Source: an uncultured Candidatus Nemicrothrix sp. (GTDB lineage: Bacteria > Actinomycetota > Acidimicrobiia > Acidimicrobiales > UBA8592). Taken from it: a stretch of 35,330 nucleotides of DNA. Position 1 is the stretch's first letter. Every line of letters begins with the position of its first letter. Where the stretch lies: contig CAJWRY010000003.1 in assembly GCA_913046155.1 (NCBI GenBank), positions 1 through 35,330 of the forward strand, given 5' to 3'. Below, piece after piece: positions 1-9,580 of the stretch. The position numbers and the translations under genes are program-made. The notes under the pieces are model-generated. The model was not told where the DNA came from and searched no databases. It saw nothing but the letters and a program-made list of their open reading frames with translations.

Positions 1-17
1 AAGTAAGCGAGGCATAA

Positions 18-842
18 ATGATTCCCGCAAACTTTGATTACCTGCGAGTAGATTCAGTTGAAGGAGCGTTAAACGCCCTTCAAGAACATGGCGATGAAGC
101 TAAGCTAATCGCTGGAGGGCACTCGCTACTCCCTCTAATGAAATTTCGCTTATCTGCACCGGCCTATTTGGTAGATATAAACCGCTTGGACGATCTAAAA
201 TATGTAAGAGAAGAAAACGGTCATCTGGTTATAGGAGCCCTAACCCGCCATAGTGATATCGAAACCAATTCTTTAATAAAGGAAAATGCCGGACTTTTAG
301 CTTCAGCTACACACCACGTTGGAGACCCACAAGTTCGACATCGTGGGACTATAGGTGGCGCAATTGCGCACGGTGACCCTGCCTCCGATATCCCATCAGC
401 TCTGCTTGCTCTCAACGCAACGGTAGTGGTTGCAGGCCCTGAAGGGACAAGAGAAATTCCGATTGATGATTTCTTCGTCGGATTCTTGGAAACTGACCTA
501 AAGGATGATGAGATGCTTACACAGATAAAGGTTCCTAGTGTTCCAGATGCAAAATGGTCATTTCAAAAATTCAATAGAAGAGCACAAGACTGGGCAATTG
601 TTGGAGCTTCCATCCTAGTCAACAATGGTCAAAGCGGTGTATCACTGGTAAACATGCATTCAACTCCATTCCGGGCATCCGCAGTGGAAGAAGCAATTGC
701 GAGCGGAGCAAATGCTAAAGAAGCTAGCGAACAGGCTGCGATAGGAACGGAACCAACATCGGACATCAACGCATCCGTTGAATACCGACAACATTTAGCC
801 AGAGTTCTCGTAAAACGAGGACTTGAAGAGGCTGGTCTCTAA
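18..842 (+). CDS. coxM: FAD-binding medium subunit of CO dehydrogenase / xanthine dehydrogenase family (CoxM-like)
   Basis: 274 aa ORF; FAD-binding motifs AGGHSLLPLMKFRL and TIGGAIAHGDPASDIPSALLAL typical of CoxM/CutM; followed by cox accessory genes. Confidence 0.9.
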   Translation: MIPANFDYLRVDSVEGALNALQEHGDEAKLIAGGHSLLPLMKFRLSAPAYLVDINRLDDLKYVREENGHLVIGALTRHSDIETNSLIKENAGLLASATHHVGDPQVRHRGTIGGAIAHGDPASDIPSALLALNATVVVAGPEGTREIPIDDFFVGFLETDLKDDEMLTQIKVPSVPDAKWSFQKFNRRAQDWAIVGASILVNNGQSGVSLVNMHSTPFRASAVEEAIASGANAKEASEQAAIGTEPTSDINASVEYRQHLARVLVKRGLEEAGL

Positions 843-897
843 ATCTGAATAAAACGGTGCATGTGCCACCCTCACACTCAACCTGTAGATTAGAGAT

Positions 898-1815
898 GTG
901 GGATATGAAACAGCACAAAGCATAGAAAACGTACAAAACGGTCTTGAAGGACAGGGTTATTTCCCCTCTGAAGGCCTAGCATCAGCAATTTTTTTGGCGA
1001 TTAGCTTACAGAGACCAATTTTTTTAGAAGGCGAACCAGGTGTCGGCAAAACAGAAGTAGCGAAGGTGTTATCAAGTTGGCTCAATACTGAACTAATACG
1101 CCTACAGTGCTACGAAGGCCTAGATGCATCACATGCAATCTACGAATGGGATTACTCAAAACAATTATTGCATTTGAGAACTACTGAAGCATCCGGAAGA
1201 GCCAAACAAATAGATGAAAAGGCACTCGAAGACGAATTATACAATGAGCGATTCCTAGTTCGGCGGCCACTTCTGCAAGCCATTGATTACGAAGGAGAAA
1301 CCCCTCCGGTACTCCTGATTGACGAACTTGATCGCGCTGATGATGAATTTGAAGCTTTCCTGCTTGAGTTGCTCTCAGATTACTCAATTACTATCCCCGA
1401 GATAGGAGCTTTTAAAGCAGCCGTGCCACCAATCGTCGTGATTACCTCAAATCGAACAAGAGACGTTCACGATGCCCTCAAACGAAGGTGCCTCTATCAC
1501 TGGGTAGACCACCCCGGATACCTCAGAGAGATCCAAATACTTAAAGCTAAAGCTCCCAAAGTTTCTGAGCAATTAATTAAAACAATAGCCGTCACAGTTG
1601 AGCAAATTCGTGAAATGAACCTATACAAACCACCGGGAGTTTCGGAAAGTATTGATTGGGCCATGGCGCTTGAAAGAATAGGAAATAGTGACTTAACAGA
1701 AGATGGCATCACTGCGACAATCGGAGCCCTTCTGAAATATCGAGAAGATCAACAAAAAGTTCTGGAATATGGCCTAGATAAAGTCATAGAAGATGCATAT
1801 GCCCGTGCAGTCTGA
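898..1815 (+). CDS. coxD: MoxR-family AAA+ ATPase (CoxD-like)
   Basis: Walker A LEGEPGVGKTEVAK, Walker B PPVLLIDELDRAD; GTG start; precedes VWA protein. Confidence 0.88.
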   Translation: MGYETAQSIENVQNGLEGQGYFPSEGLASAIFLAISLQRPIFLEGEPGVGKTEVAKVLSSWLNTELIRLQCYEGLDASHAIYEWDYSKQLLHLRTTEASGRAKQIDEKALEDELYNERFLVRRPLLQAIDYEGETPPVLLIDELDRADDEFEAFLLELLSDYSITIPEIGAFKAAVPPIVVITSNRTRDVHDALKRRCLYHWVDHPGYLREIQILKAKAPKVSEQLIKTIAVTVEQIREMNLYKPPGVSESIDWAMALERIGNSDLTEDGITATIGALLKYREDQQKVLEYGLDKVIEDAYARAV

Positions 1816-2935
1816 CACTCATCAAGACATCAGCAAGCCCGAATATATCACTCAAGGATTTATTACCTTTCTAAGGGAAATGGGCGTTGAGGTACCTATC
1901 TCTTCATCAATTACCTTCTTCCAATCACTTGCTTACGTCACTATCTCCAACCGAAACGATGTCTACTGGGCTGGCAGATCAACTCTTGTTAGGACACCTG
2001 AGGACATACCAGCCTACGATGAGGCTTTCCATGCGTTTTGGGAAGACTACGTAGTCCTCGGAGATAAAGAAGTGCAAAACATAAAAGAAATGACCTTGGC
2101 GATAGACAACGATGATTATCAAAATGATGATCAATCAGGTGAGAGTCAAGAAGGAGAACTTATCCCTCTCAAGTACTCGCGTTCTGAAATACTTCGGCAG
2201 AAAGATTTTGCCGATTACAGCGATGACGAATTGTCTGAGGCTTATCAATTAATGAAATCGATACGACTCATAGGAAGTACCCAGAAAAGCCGGAGAGCGA
2301 GCTCAGTTGCGCGACAAAATAAGACCCCAGACCTCAGGGGTATCATCAGAGCCTCCTTCCGAACTGCTGGAGAGCCCGTCCAAAGATACTTCATGCAAAA
2401 GAATGACAAAGCAAGGAGAATTGTTTTTCTCCTTGATGTCTCTGGGTCAATGGAAGTATATGCAAGGGCCCTCCTTCGCTTCATACAAGCTGCAGTAATA
2501 AGTCGCAGAAGGGTTGAAGCCTTCACTATAGGAACACGCTTAACACGTGTGACTCGCGAACTTTCAAATCGGGACCTGGACAAGGCATTGCATGTAACAT
2601 CTGAATCAATAACCGACTGGTCGGGGGGTACCCGCCTAGGCGAAACCATTGGAGAATTCCTTAATATGTGGGGACAACGAGGAATGGCCCGAGGCGCAAC
2701 CGTTGTAATACTCTCTGACGGATGGGACAGAGGCAAAAGTGAAGTCATGGATGAACAAATGGCTAGACTTAAGAGGATCTCTCATAGCGTAATCTGGATA
2801 AACCCTTTGAAGGTTTCGCCCGGCTATGAGCCACTCGCTCAAGGGATGGCGGCAGCGCTTCCCTACATTGATGAATTTATTGAAGGCCATAGTCTAGAAT
2901 CTTTAATTGAATTAGCTGAAATATTGGCAGAATAG
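1793..2935 (+). CDS. coxE: VWA domain-containing CoxE-like protein
   Basis: MIDAS-like FLLDVSGSMEVY, overlaps the MoxR gene 3' end; standard coxD-coxE pairing. Confidence 0.88.
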   Translation: MHMPVQSDTHQDISKPEYITQGFITFLREMGVEVPISSSITFFQSLAYVTISNRNDVYWAGRSTLVRTPEDIPAYDEAFHAFWEDYVVLGDKEVQNIKEMTLAIDNDDYQNDDQSGESQEGELIPLKYSRSEILRQKDFADYSDDELSEAYQLMKSIRLIGSTQKSRRASSVARQNKTPDLRGIIRASFRTAGEPVQRYFMQKNDKARRIVFLLDVSGSMEVYARALLRFIQAAVISRRRVEAFTIGTRLTRVTRELSNRDLDKALHVTSESITDWSGGTRLGETIGEFLNMWGQRGMARGATVVILSDGWDRGKSEVMDEQMARLKRISHSVIWINPLKVSPGYEPLAQGMAAALPYIDEFIEGHSLESLIELAEILAE

Positions 2936-2942
2936 AGAAAGA

Positions 2943-3257
2943 ATGCGAGAAATAATCACAGATATTGAGAAATGGGTAACACAAGGTAAGCGGGTTGCAA
3001 TCGCACGAGTAATATCACTTGAAGGCTCAGGTCCTCGTGACGCAGGTGCTGCAATGGCAGTAAATGAAGATGGTGTAGTCTCTGGGTCGGTCTCAGGTGG
3101 CTGTGTCGAAGGAGCTGTAGTAACAGAGGCATTGGAAATAATAGAGTCCGGTGAAAGAAAAACTGTTTCTTTCGGTTACAGCGACGATGAAGCGTTTGCG
3201 GTTGGACTCACCTGTGGAGGTACCATCAATCTCTACATAGAACCATTTGACTGGTAA
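2943..3257 (+). CDS. XdhC/CoxI N-terminal-domain protein (CoxF-like, short)
   Basis: ISLEGSGPRDAGAAMAVNEDGVVSGSVSGGCVEGAVV: XdhC_CoxI domain signature. Confidence 0.85.
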   Translation: MREIITDIEKWVTQGKRVAIARVISLEGSGPRDAGAAMAVNEDGVVSGSVSGGCVEGAVVTEALEIIESGERKTVSFGYSDDEAFAVGLTCGGTINLYIEPFDW

Positions 3258-3259
3258 AC

Positions 3260-4054
3260 ATGGCAACCAAGATATTCAACGAATTCAAAGAAAATCTAAA
3301 GAAAGGTTTTCCTGTTGCATTAGCAACCGTTATCGAGGGCCCAGGACAAGGGGCTAAATTGCTTCTCCTTCCTGACGGTTCTTATCTAGGTTCATTAGGC
3401 AATACAAAGATTGATAGTGTGTTGTCTCGAGATATGGCAGGGGAATTAGCAGCTGGTCGAACAAGCATTCGTCACTACGGAATCGAAGGCGAAGCGCGAG
3501 AAGAAACACTATCAATATTCATTGAGAGTTTCGCACCGCCACCTCAAATGGTCATATTCGGTGCTGTGGATTTTACTGCTGCGTTGGTACGGATCGCTAA
3601 AGTGTTAGGTTACAAAGTTATTGTCTGCGACGCTCGCCCAGTATTCGCCACAAAAGCGCGATTCCCGCAGGCAGACTCAGTTGAAAATGAGTGGCCAGAC
3701 CAATTAATGGAAAAACTTGGAACTAGTCTAGGGCCTCGCGATGCAGTATGTGTCTTAACCCATGATAATAAATTTGATGTTCCTGCTATCACCTCAGCAT
3801 TACAAACACAGGTTGGCTACATCGGAGTAATGGGAAGCAGGAAAACTCATGAAAATCGAACCGAAAGACTTATTGAAGCAGGAGTAACAACGAAAGAATT
3901 CGAAAGGGTCATGTCACCAATAGGTTTAGATCTCGGAGCTAGAACCCCTGAGGAGACAGCCATTTCAATCTGCGCTGAAATCATAGCCATGCGAACCGGC
4001 AGGAAAGCTCCCCACCTCAAGACCATAGAAGGGGCAATACATGGCGATAGATGA
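3260..4054 (+). CDS. XdhC family protein with C-terminal Rossmann-like domain (CoxI-like)
   Basis: 264 aa; MVIFGAVDFTAALVRIAKVLGYKVIVCDARPVFATKARFP and GYIGVMGSRKTHENR, GLDLGARTPEETAISICAEI motifs. Confidence 0.87.
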   Translation: MATKIFNEFKENLKKGFPVALATVIEGPGQGAKLLLLPDGSYLGSLGNTKIDSVLSRDMAGELAAGRTSIRHYGIEGEAREETLSIFIESFAPPPQMVIFGAVDFTAALVRIAKVLGYKVIVCDARPVFATKARFPQADSVENEWPDQLMEKLGTSLGPRDAVCVLTHDNKFDVPAITSALQTQVGYIGVMGSRKTHENRTERLIEAGVTTKEFERVMSPIGLDLGARTPEETAISICAEIIAMRTGRKAPHLKTIEGAIHGDR

Positions 4055-4104
4055 AATATCCACTGGAACCTCCCAATAGCAAACCCTATCCCTACAATAA
4101 ATAG

Positions 4105-4713
4105 GTGTTTGAAAACGGAAAAGAAACTCCTCTTGAAGACAATCGAACCGCTGCAATAATTCTCGCAGCTGGCAAAGGAGAACGCTTCGAAGGCAACTCA
4201 CATAAACTTCTGGCAACCTTCAAAGGAAAACCTGTATTGCAATGGGTAATCGACAACGCAGTAGCAGCAGAATTTGACGACATTTATATCATTTCCGGAG
4301 CATTAAATCTTGAAGATAACCAGGCCTTGAGTCTCGAAGCAGAAGCAATAACAATTGTTCATAACCATAATTTTGCCGAAGGGCAAGCATCGTCTCTCAG
4401 AAGTGGTCTTGAGATAGCAGGATATGATGGTTATTCATCGGTCACTGTCGGACTTGGGGACATGCCTCTTGTCCCTACTGCAGCATGGAAATCTGTATCT
4501 GAAGCTAAAGGAAAACTAGTGACAGCCTCATTCGCTGGAAACCATAGACCACCGGTTAAGATAGACCAAGAATTGTGGTCACTAATACCTATTTCAGGTG
4601 ATGAAGGAGCACGTTCCCTTCTACGGCTTCGGCCAGACTTGTTGGATGAGGTACCATGCGAAGGAAACCCTGTAGATATTGACACGAGGAGAGATTTAGA
4701 ACGATGGAGCTAA
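4105..4713 (+). CDS. MobA-like NTP transferase (molybdenum cofactor cytidylyl/guanylyltransferase family)
   Basis: AAIILAAGKGERFEGNSHKLLATFKGKPVLQWV nucleotidyltransferase motif; GTG start; cox cluster context. Confidence 0.85.
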   Translation: MFENGKETPLEDNRTAAIILAAGKGERFEGNSHKLLATFKGKPVLQWVIDNAVAAEFDDIYIISGALNLEDNQALSLEAEAITIVHNHNFAEGQASSLRSGLEIAGYDGYSSVTVGLGDMPLVPTAAWKSVSEAKGKLVTASFAGNHRPPVKIDQELWSLIPISGDEGARSLLRLRPDLLDEVPCEGNPVDIDTRRDLERWS

Positions 4714-5327
4714 ATAATGAAATTGATGTAAACGCACCGATCCAAGAAGTATGGGAAGCCTTCAACACTCCTGAAAGAATTGCTCCATGCTTACCTGGGG
4801 CTGAACTCCAAGAAGTTGACGGGAATAACTTCAACGGTCTCGTAAAAATCAAGGTAGGTCCAATAACAGCGCAATATAAGGGAACCGCAAGCTACCTCGA
4901 AAAAGATGAGGATGCGCAAAAAGTCGTAATCAAAGGAGATGGAAGAGATACACGAGGGGCCGGAAACGCCAGTGCAACTATTACTGCCCAACTCTCCGAA
5001 ATTTCACCTGATGTAACGAACGTGAACGTTAGAACTGAATTAACCATCACCGGTAAAGTGGCACAATTCGGCAGAGGTGCAATAAGTGACGTAAGCGGAA
5101 AACTTATGACTCAGTTTGCGCAAAACCTAGAACAACTCCTTGAACCGTCAGCCAAAACGGAAAAAGAAACTGCCGAAACTGATACTAAAAGCAACGAAAA
5201 TGAAACCACTGATAACGAACTGAACCTACTATCCGTTGTTGCTATTCCGGTTCTCAAACGATTCGGAATTCCAATAGCTGCACTAGCAATTGGTGTGTTC
5301 ATGGTAATTAGGTACGCCATTTTGTAG
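4704..5327 (+). CDS. coxG: CoxG-like SRPBCC protein with C-terminal transmembrane helix
   Basis: MELNNEIDVNAPIQEVWEAFNTPERIAPCLPGAELQEVDGNNFNGLVKIKVGPITAQYKG is the CoxG signature; hydrophobic C-terminal tail. Confidence 0.9.
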   Translation: MELNNEIDVNAPIQEVWEAFNTPERIAPCLPGAELQEVDGNNFNGLVKIKVGPITAQYKGTASYLEKDEDAQKVVIKGDGRDTRGAGNASATITAQLSEISPDVTNVNVRTELTITGKVAQFGRGAISDVSGKLMTQFAQNLEQLLEPSAKTEKETAETDTKSNENETTDNELNLLSVVAIPVLKRFGIPIAALAIGVFMVIRYAIL

Positions 5328-5339
5328 GGCAATATCGAG

Positions 5340-5819
5340 ATGCAAGAAGATTACTCGCAAGATGCTGTGATCGTAGAAAACCTACTTGGTCGAAAACCCC
5401 AAGGTAGCTACGAAATAGCAGTAAGGAAACCAGACGGTACTCCTAGGGTAATAAAAAATTCACCATTTCTAAGCGACGGAACTCCTATGCCCACAACGTA
5501 TTGGCTCATAGACCCCGAAGATAAATTACATATAAGCAGGCTTGAATCATCCGGAGCGATAAACCAAGCTGAGCTAGAAATAGGATTAGAGAAGCTCCAA
5601 GAAGTCCATCTTGACTATGAAAAGCAACGTAATGATTTAATAGATGAAAACTATGATGGACCCAGACCCTCGGGAGGAGTTGGCGGGACTAGGCAAGGAA
5701 TCAAATGCCTCCATGCCCATTATGCATGGTTTCTAGCTGGCGGAGATGATCCAGTCGGATTATGGATTGAGGACCGCATATGCGAAGAAAGTCAACGAAA
5801 TCAGGAAATAAATGGCTAG
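5340..5819 (+). CDS. DUF501 family protein
   Basis: 159 aa with GIKCLHAHYAWFLAGGDDPVGLWIEDRI typical of DUF501; immediately before Ppx/GppA. Confidence 0.85.
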   Translation: MQEDYSQDAVIVENLLGRKPQGSYEIAVRKPDGTPRVIKNSPFLSDGTPMPTTYWLIDPEDKLHISRLESSGAINQAELEIGLEKLQEVHLDYEKQRNDLIDENYDGPRPSGGVGGTRQGIKCLHAHYAWFLAGGDDPVGLWIEDRICEESQRNQEING

Positions 5820-6732
5820 AACTCTTGCAGCGATTGATTGCGGTACAAACAGCACAAGACTACTGATTGTTGAACAAAAAGGCCAGCAAGAATATAAGAC
5901 GCTCCACCGCGAAGCGCAAATAACGCGTTTAGGAGAAGGAACAGATAGAACACAAGAACTTGGAGCCGAAGCTATGGACCGAGCCTTAGCCACTCTCATA
6001 GACTATGCAGGGAAAATTGAAGATCATGAAGTTTCGGAAATCAAGTTTGTAGCGACTTCAGCAGTTCGTGATGCAAGAAATAAAGACGTCTTCCTGACAG
6101 CAGCCGAAGAGGTTACAACTATCAAACCCGAAATACTGGACGGGTTAGACGAAGCTAAGTTCACGTTTATCGGTGCGACGAATAATGTCTTATCAACTGG
6201 ACCGAGTCTCGTAATTGATATTGGAGGAGGATCAACAGAATTTGCTTTCGGTGACGGAAAGCTTGAACTCTCACACTCTGCTGATATCGGATGCGTAAGA
6301 ATCTCAGAGCGCTTCATAGCCAACGACCCTCCACTACCAGAGGAACTTTCCGCAGCTCAATCGCTGATAGATCTCCACCTCGATGACGTCCTAATGAGTA
6401 TTCCGGGCATTCAGTCCGCAACGAACATATACGGTGTTGCAGGGACTGTCAGTGCCACTTCAATGATCGAGCAAGGCTTATATGAGTACAATTTTGACTC
6501 GGTGCATAGACATATTATGAAAAAACAGGATATTGAAGAGGTCTTCCGACTTCTAGCGACCGACAACCGCGAAGGGAGACTGTCAAATCCGGGCATGGAA
6601 GAAGGACGCGTTGATGTAATAGTCGGAGGTCTTTGTATATTGGCTCAAATCATGCGCAAGCTTGACTTTGAGCAAATTCAAGTCTCAGAATCAGACATTC
6701 TTGATGGGTTGATACTAAGCCTGATGAAATAA
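5812..6732 (+). CDS. Exopolyphosphatase / guanosine pentaphosphatase (Ppx/GppA family)
   Basis: AAIDCGTNSTRLLIVE and LVIDIGGGSTEFAFG actin-fold phosphate loops. Confidence 0.92.
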   Translation: MARTLAAIDCGTNSTRLLIVEQKGQQEYKTLHREAQITRLGEGTDRTQELGAEAMDRALATLIDYAGKIEDHEVSEIKFVATSAVRDARNKDVFLTAAEEVTTIKPEILDGLDEAKFTFIGATNNVLSTGPSLVIDIGGGSTEFAFGDGKLELSHSADIGCVRISERFIANDPPLPEELSAAQSLIDLHLDDVLMSIPGIQSATNIYGVAGTVSATSMIEQGLYEYNFDSVHRHIMKKQDIEEVFRLLATDNREGRLSNPGMEEGRVDVIVGGLCILAQIMRKLDFEQIQVSESDILDGLILSLMK

Positions 6733-6808
6733 ACCTTCGAGCCGAGTCGTCTACTCCAGAGTTTGCAGACTATGGTTTCTGATACTCAATCAAAAGAATG
6801 AAAGAAGA

Positions 6809-7438
6809 ATGAAAGTTACGCGCTTCCGTCCTGCAGCAGCATCCCAGAGTAATTTCCTAAAAGGGCGGCGTATCGTATTACGACCTTTGGTAACGGAGGA
6901 CTTTGGGCAATGGTCCGAGGTAAGAAGCGTAAATAAAGAATGGTTAACTAAATGGGAACCGAGTAAACCTGAAGGTGCTCCGGATATTACAAATGACAAA
7001 GTAGCGTTCACTGCGAGATGTAATGCACGGGACAGGGAAAGGCATTTAGGCTCCGGATACGGATTTGGAATTTTCGTAGATGAAGAATTTAGTGGCGAGA
7101 TCAACATATCGTCTATTCAGCGTGGGCCTTTTCAAAACTGTTATGTCGGGTATTGGATTGATCACAGAAAAGCAGGGCAAGGGTATACCCCAGAGGCTCT
7201 TGTAGTTCTCCTGAAGTTCGCTTTTGAAATTCTGAAACTACACAGAGTCCAAGTTGCAATAATTCCGAGGAACGGAGCGAGCAGAAGAGTCGCTGAAAAG
7301 TTAAATCTTCGTAATGAAGGAGTAGCTGAAAAGTATCTTGAAATTAATGGCGAGTGGGAAGACCATATTCGGTTTGCAATTACATCTGAAGAATGGGAAG
7401 AACGTGGAGACTCATTGCAATCTGATTGGATTCGTTAG
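6809..7438 (+). CDS. GNAT family N-acetyltransferase (RimJ/RimL-like)
   Basis: VGYWIDHRKAGQGYTPEALVVLLKFAFEILKLHRVQVAIIPRNGASRRVAEKLNLRNEG. Confidence 0.88.
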   Translation: MKVTRFRPAAASQSNFLKGRRIVLRPLVTEDFGQWSEVRSVNKEWLTKWEPSKPEGAPDITNDKVAFTARCNARDRERHLGSGYGFGIFVDEEFSGEINISSIQRGPFQNCYVGYWIDHRKAGQGYTPEALVVLLKFAFEILKLHRVQVAIIPRNGASRRVAEKLNLRNEGVAEKYLEINGEWEDHIRFAITSEEWEERGDSLQSDWIR

Positions 7439-8193
7439 TTATCGGAACTAATTTTCTTTTGCAATGCAGTAACTAAGCTACGGAAGGCATCGGACTCCAT
7501 AGATTTAACTTGAGGAACGACTTCATGTTGAACTGCATCAACCGAACTATCAATTGTTGGTAAGGCTTTAAAGGCCTCTTTAGTGGACCTTGTTAAATCC
7601 TTTGAATATGTAGAAGCCTTTTCTCCGATATTTATCGCCTCTGTTACCAGCATTTCATCTGGGAACACTTCCCAAACAAGCCCACGATTACGGGCATCTT
7701 GACTGGACAAAACTTGACCAAACAAAACCATGGCTCGCATCGTTTGCTCATTTGTTCTTGAAAGGAGTCGCCATGTGTGGCCTCCTCCCGGATGAATGCC
7801 TATCTCAAGAAACCTGCTATCGAATCGAGCAGACTCACCGGCGAGTATCATGTCACAGGCTAAGGCCATGTTCATGCCAGCTCCGACTGCAGCGCCGTTC
7901 ACAGCAGCGATAGTGGGGAGAGTCGAGTCTGCAATCCGCAGAAAACCCCGGTATATATCCTGAATATTGTCACGTTCACGTGCAGCTAGAAGATCTCCCA
8001 GGTCAGCACCAGCGCAGAATGCTTTACCTGCTCCGGTGACCACTAAGCTGCCAACCTCTTCAGAGGCTTCTAGTTCATCTAGCGCCTCACAAATTTCATC
8101 GTTCATTTGCAGATTTATTGCATTTCTTTTGTCAGGATCGTTCAGTGTAAGGGTGGCGACTCCATTTGAAATTTCTATAGTTGTATATCGCAT
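7435..8193 (-). CDS. Enoyl-CoA hydratase/isomerase family protein
   Basis: Crotonase fold signatures GKAFCAGADLGDLL, NGAAVGAGMNMALACDMILAGESARF; ATG at 8193 preceded by GGAGG. Confidence 0.9.
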   Translation of the reverse strand: MRYTTIEISNGVATLTLNDPDKRNAINLQMNDEICEALDELEASEEVGSLVVTGAGKAFCAGADLGDLLAARERDNIQDIYRGFLRIADSTLPTIAAVNGAAVGAGMNMALACDMILAGESARFDSRFLEIGIHPGGGHTWRLLSRTNEQTMRAMVLFGQVLSSQDARNRGLVWEVFPDEMLVTEAINIGEKASTYSKDLTRSTKEAFKALPTIDSSVDAVQHEVVPQVKSMESDAFRSLVTALQKKISSDN

Positions 8194-8253
8194 CAATTCC
8201 TCCAAAGTTTCTTATTCCATAATGCTAGAGCCAAAAGAGGTTGACTTAAACGT

Positions 8254-9150
8254 TCAAGAATCCTCATGAGCGCATAAACCACACCACTCAGATGAACACG
8301 ACTGAGGTTCTGATCCTTTAAAAACAACATTAACTATCTTTTCAATTCCATCCTCAACACGAAACAGAGCAGATTCCAAAACATTCTCGGTGATGTGTTC
8401 GCTGGAGAACTCAGAGCGGTCCAAATAGTATGTAGCTACCATTCGGGGAGGCACTCCGAGTCGAATTGATTCAAGAAGCGCATAGAAACGCAAATCCTCG
8501 CGATGAGATGAATAAAAACCTCCAGTCTTGAAATCAACAATTACTTTTCCAGCAGTGGTCCCTAGCGGTTTACCCAAAGATAGGTCAACTTTACCCGAGA
8601 GAATTATTGCCCCTTGAGCGAATTCGGCGCGAATAGGGGCTTCAAGCATAGGTCTCCATTCTTTTTTTAAAGGGGGCCAAGACTCAAGAAACGAGGCTAC
8701 ACGGTTATTCACGTCACTTCTGAGTTGTGAACGATCACCATCTTGAAGCCCATGCAACCATGATGCAAGAGCATCGTCCCCGTTAGCGCAACGTGATAAA
8801 GCTTCATCAACCAAAGAGAGTGGCTCAACTTCACGCTCCCAAAAGACCGAGAGTTCAATCGCCTTATGAGAAATGAGCCCTCGAGCAGTAGGGACTGACC
8901 ACTCAAACTGCGATTCACGATCCGTAATGAATTGGCGCTCGCACCGCATGATCTGATTTAGATGAAACTTTGACACAAATAGGGTTTCGTTCTCAGGGAT
9001 AAATTCCTGGAACTTTGAAAGACGAATTGATAGTTCTTCCTTCAGTTCGCTCTGGAGTTGGTCGCTAAATAAAGGCCTGTCAGCTAACTTTGCCCCCAAA
9101 TGCTCCAACACGCTCGTCTGCGACGGATTGAGAGTTTCGTTATCATCCAC
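8254..9150 (-). CDS. RecB/Cas4-like PD-(D/E)XK nuclease-family protein with putative 4-Cys Fe-S site
   Basis: GKVDLSLG ... KVIVDFKTG ... DLRFYALL core; one N-terminal Cys (MRCERQF) and C-terminal CSSEWCGLC arrangement; GTG start. Confidence 0.72.
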   Translation of the reverse strand: MDDNETLNPSQTSVLEHLGAKLADRPLFSDQLQSELKEELSIRLSKFQEFIPENETLFVSKFHLNQIMRCERQFITDRESQFEWSVPTARGLISHKAIELSVFWEREVEPLSLVDEALSRCANGDDALASWLHGLQDGDRSQLRSDVNNRVASFLESWPPLKKEWRPMLEAPIRAEFAQGAIILSGKVDLSLGKPLGTTAGKVIVDFKTGGFYSSHREDLRFYALLESIRLGVPPRMVATYYLDRSEFSSEHITENVLESALFRVEDGIEKIVNVVFKGSEPQSCSSEWCGLCAHEDS

Positions 9151-9232
9151 ATGATTAATCTAGTCCGACAGAAAACATCAAGTGATGATTTAGGATCTCC
9201 AAAATGTCATACCAGCGTTGCATACTAAAAAT

Positions 9233-9580
9233 ATGGCGGAATCAGTATCAATTCAATTCTCAATAACTGTTAGGACTCTTGGGCGGATAGCGAATCAATT
9301 GGGGTATGTCACTCCACAATTCCGATGCCCACCACCATCTGCGCAATATCAGCGTTCTGTTCGCCGAAATCACGATGACCTTAGCATCTCAATTGTCATA
9401 AGAGGTCGCCCATGGTTAGCTGTCTTAGCCGACATCGTTGAGGGTTTTGTGATAGCCAATGCAAAGTTGGGTCAAGACTCAGAGATCAGGAACATATTGT
9501 GGGACACCATAGGTTGCAACGATTTGCAGAAAACTGATTTTGACTTTCAAGATACTCCAGCCATATCCTCTGCTGCTTAG
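9233..9580 (+). CDS. Conserved-looking hypothetical protein (115 aa)
   Basis: Open frame between convergent/divergent neighbours, own predicted -10 CATACT 6 nt before ATG 9233; no recognised domain. Confidence 0.6.
   Translation: MAESVSIQFSITVRTLGRIANQLGYVTPQFRCPPPSAQYQRSVRRNHDDLSISIVIRGRPWLAVLADIVEGFVIANAKLGQDSEIRNILWDTIGCNDLQKTDFDFQDTPAISSAA

Noticed and set aside
1-17. Possible end of an upstream gene (coxL/coxS) at the window edge
   Set aside because: Only 17 nt are visible; TAA triplets are present but the reading frame and product cannot be assigned.
2245-2748. 167-aa minus-strand ORF inside coxE
   Set aside because: Antisense to a clear VWA coding sequence; composition looks like reverse-complement translation, with no motif.
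2943-4054. Two adjacent XdhC/CoxI-family ORFs could be one frameshifted gene
   Set aside because: Each has its own start and a complete domain (short N-terminal-type, then full-length with Rossmann domain); separate ORFs of this kind are common in cox/xdh clusters.
8254-9150. Cas4 as part of a CRISPR-Cas system
   Set aside because: No cas1/cas2, effector genes or repeat-spacer array anywhere in the window.
9176-9187. Small inverted repeat CATCA-AG-TGATG in the divergent 9150/9233 intergenic region
   Set aside because: Only 5-bp arms, not positioned on either predicted -10; expected by chance.
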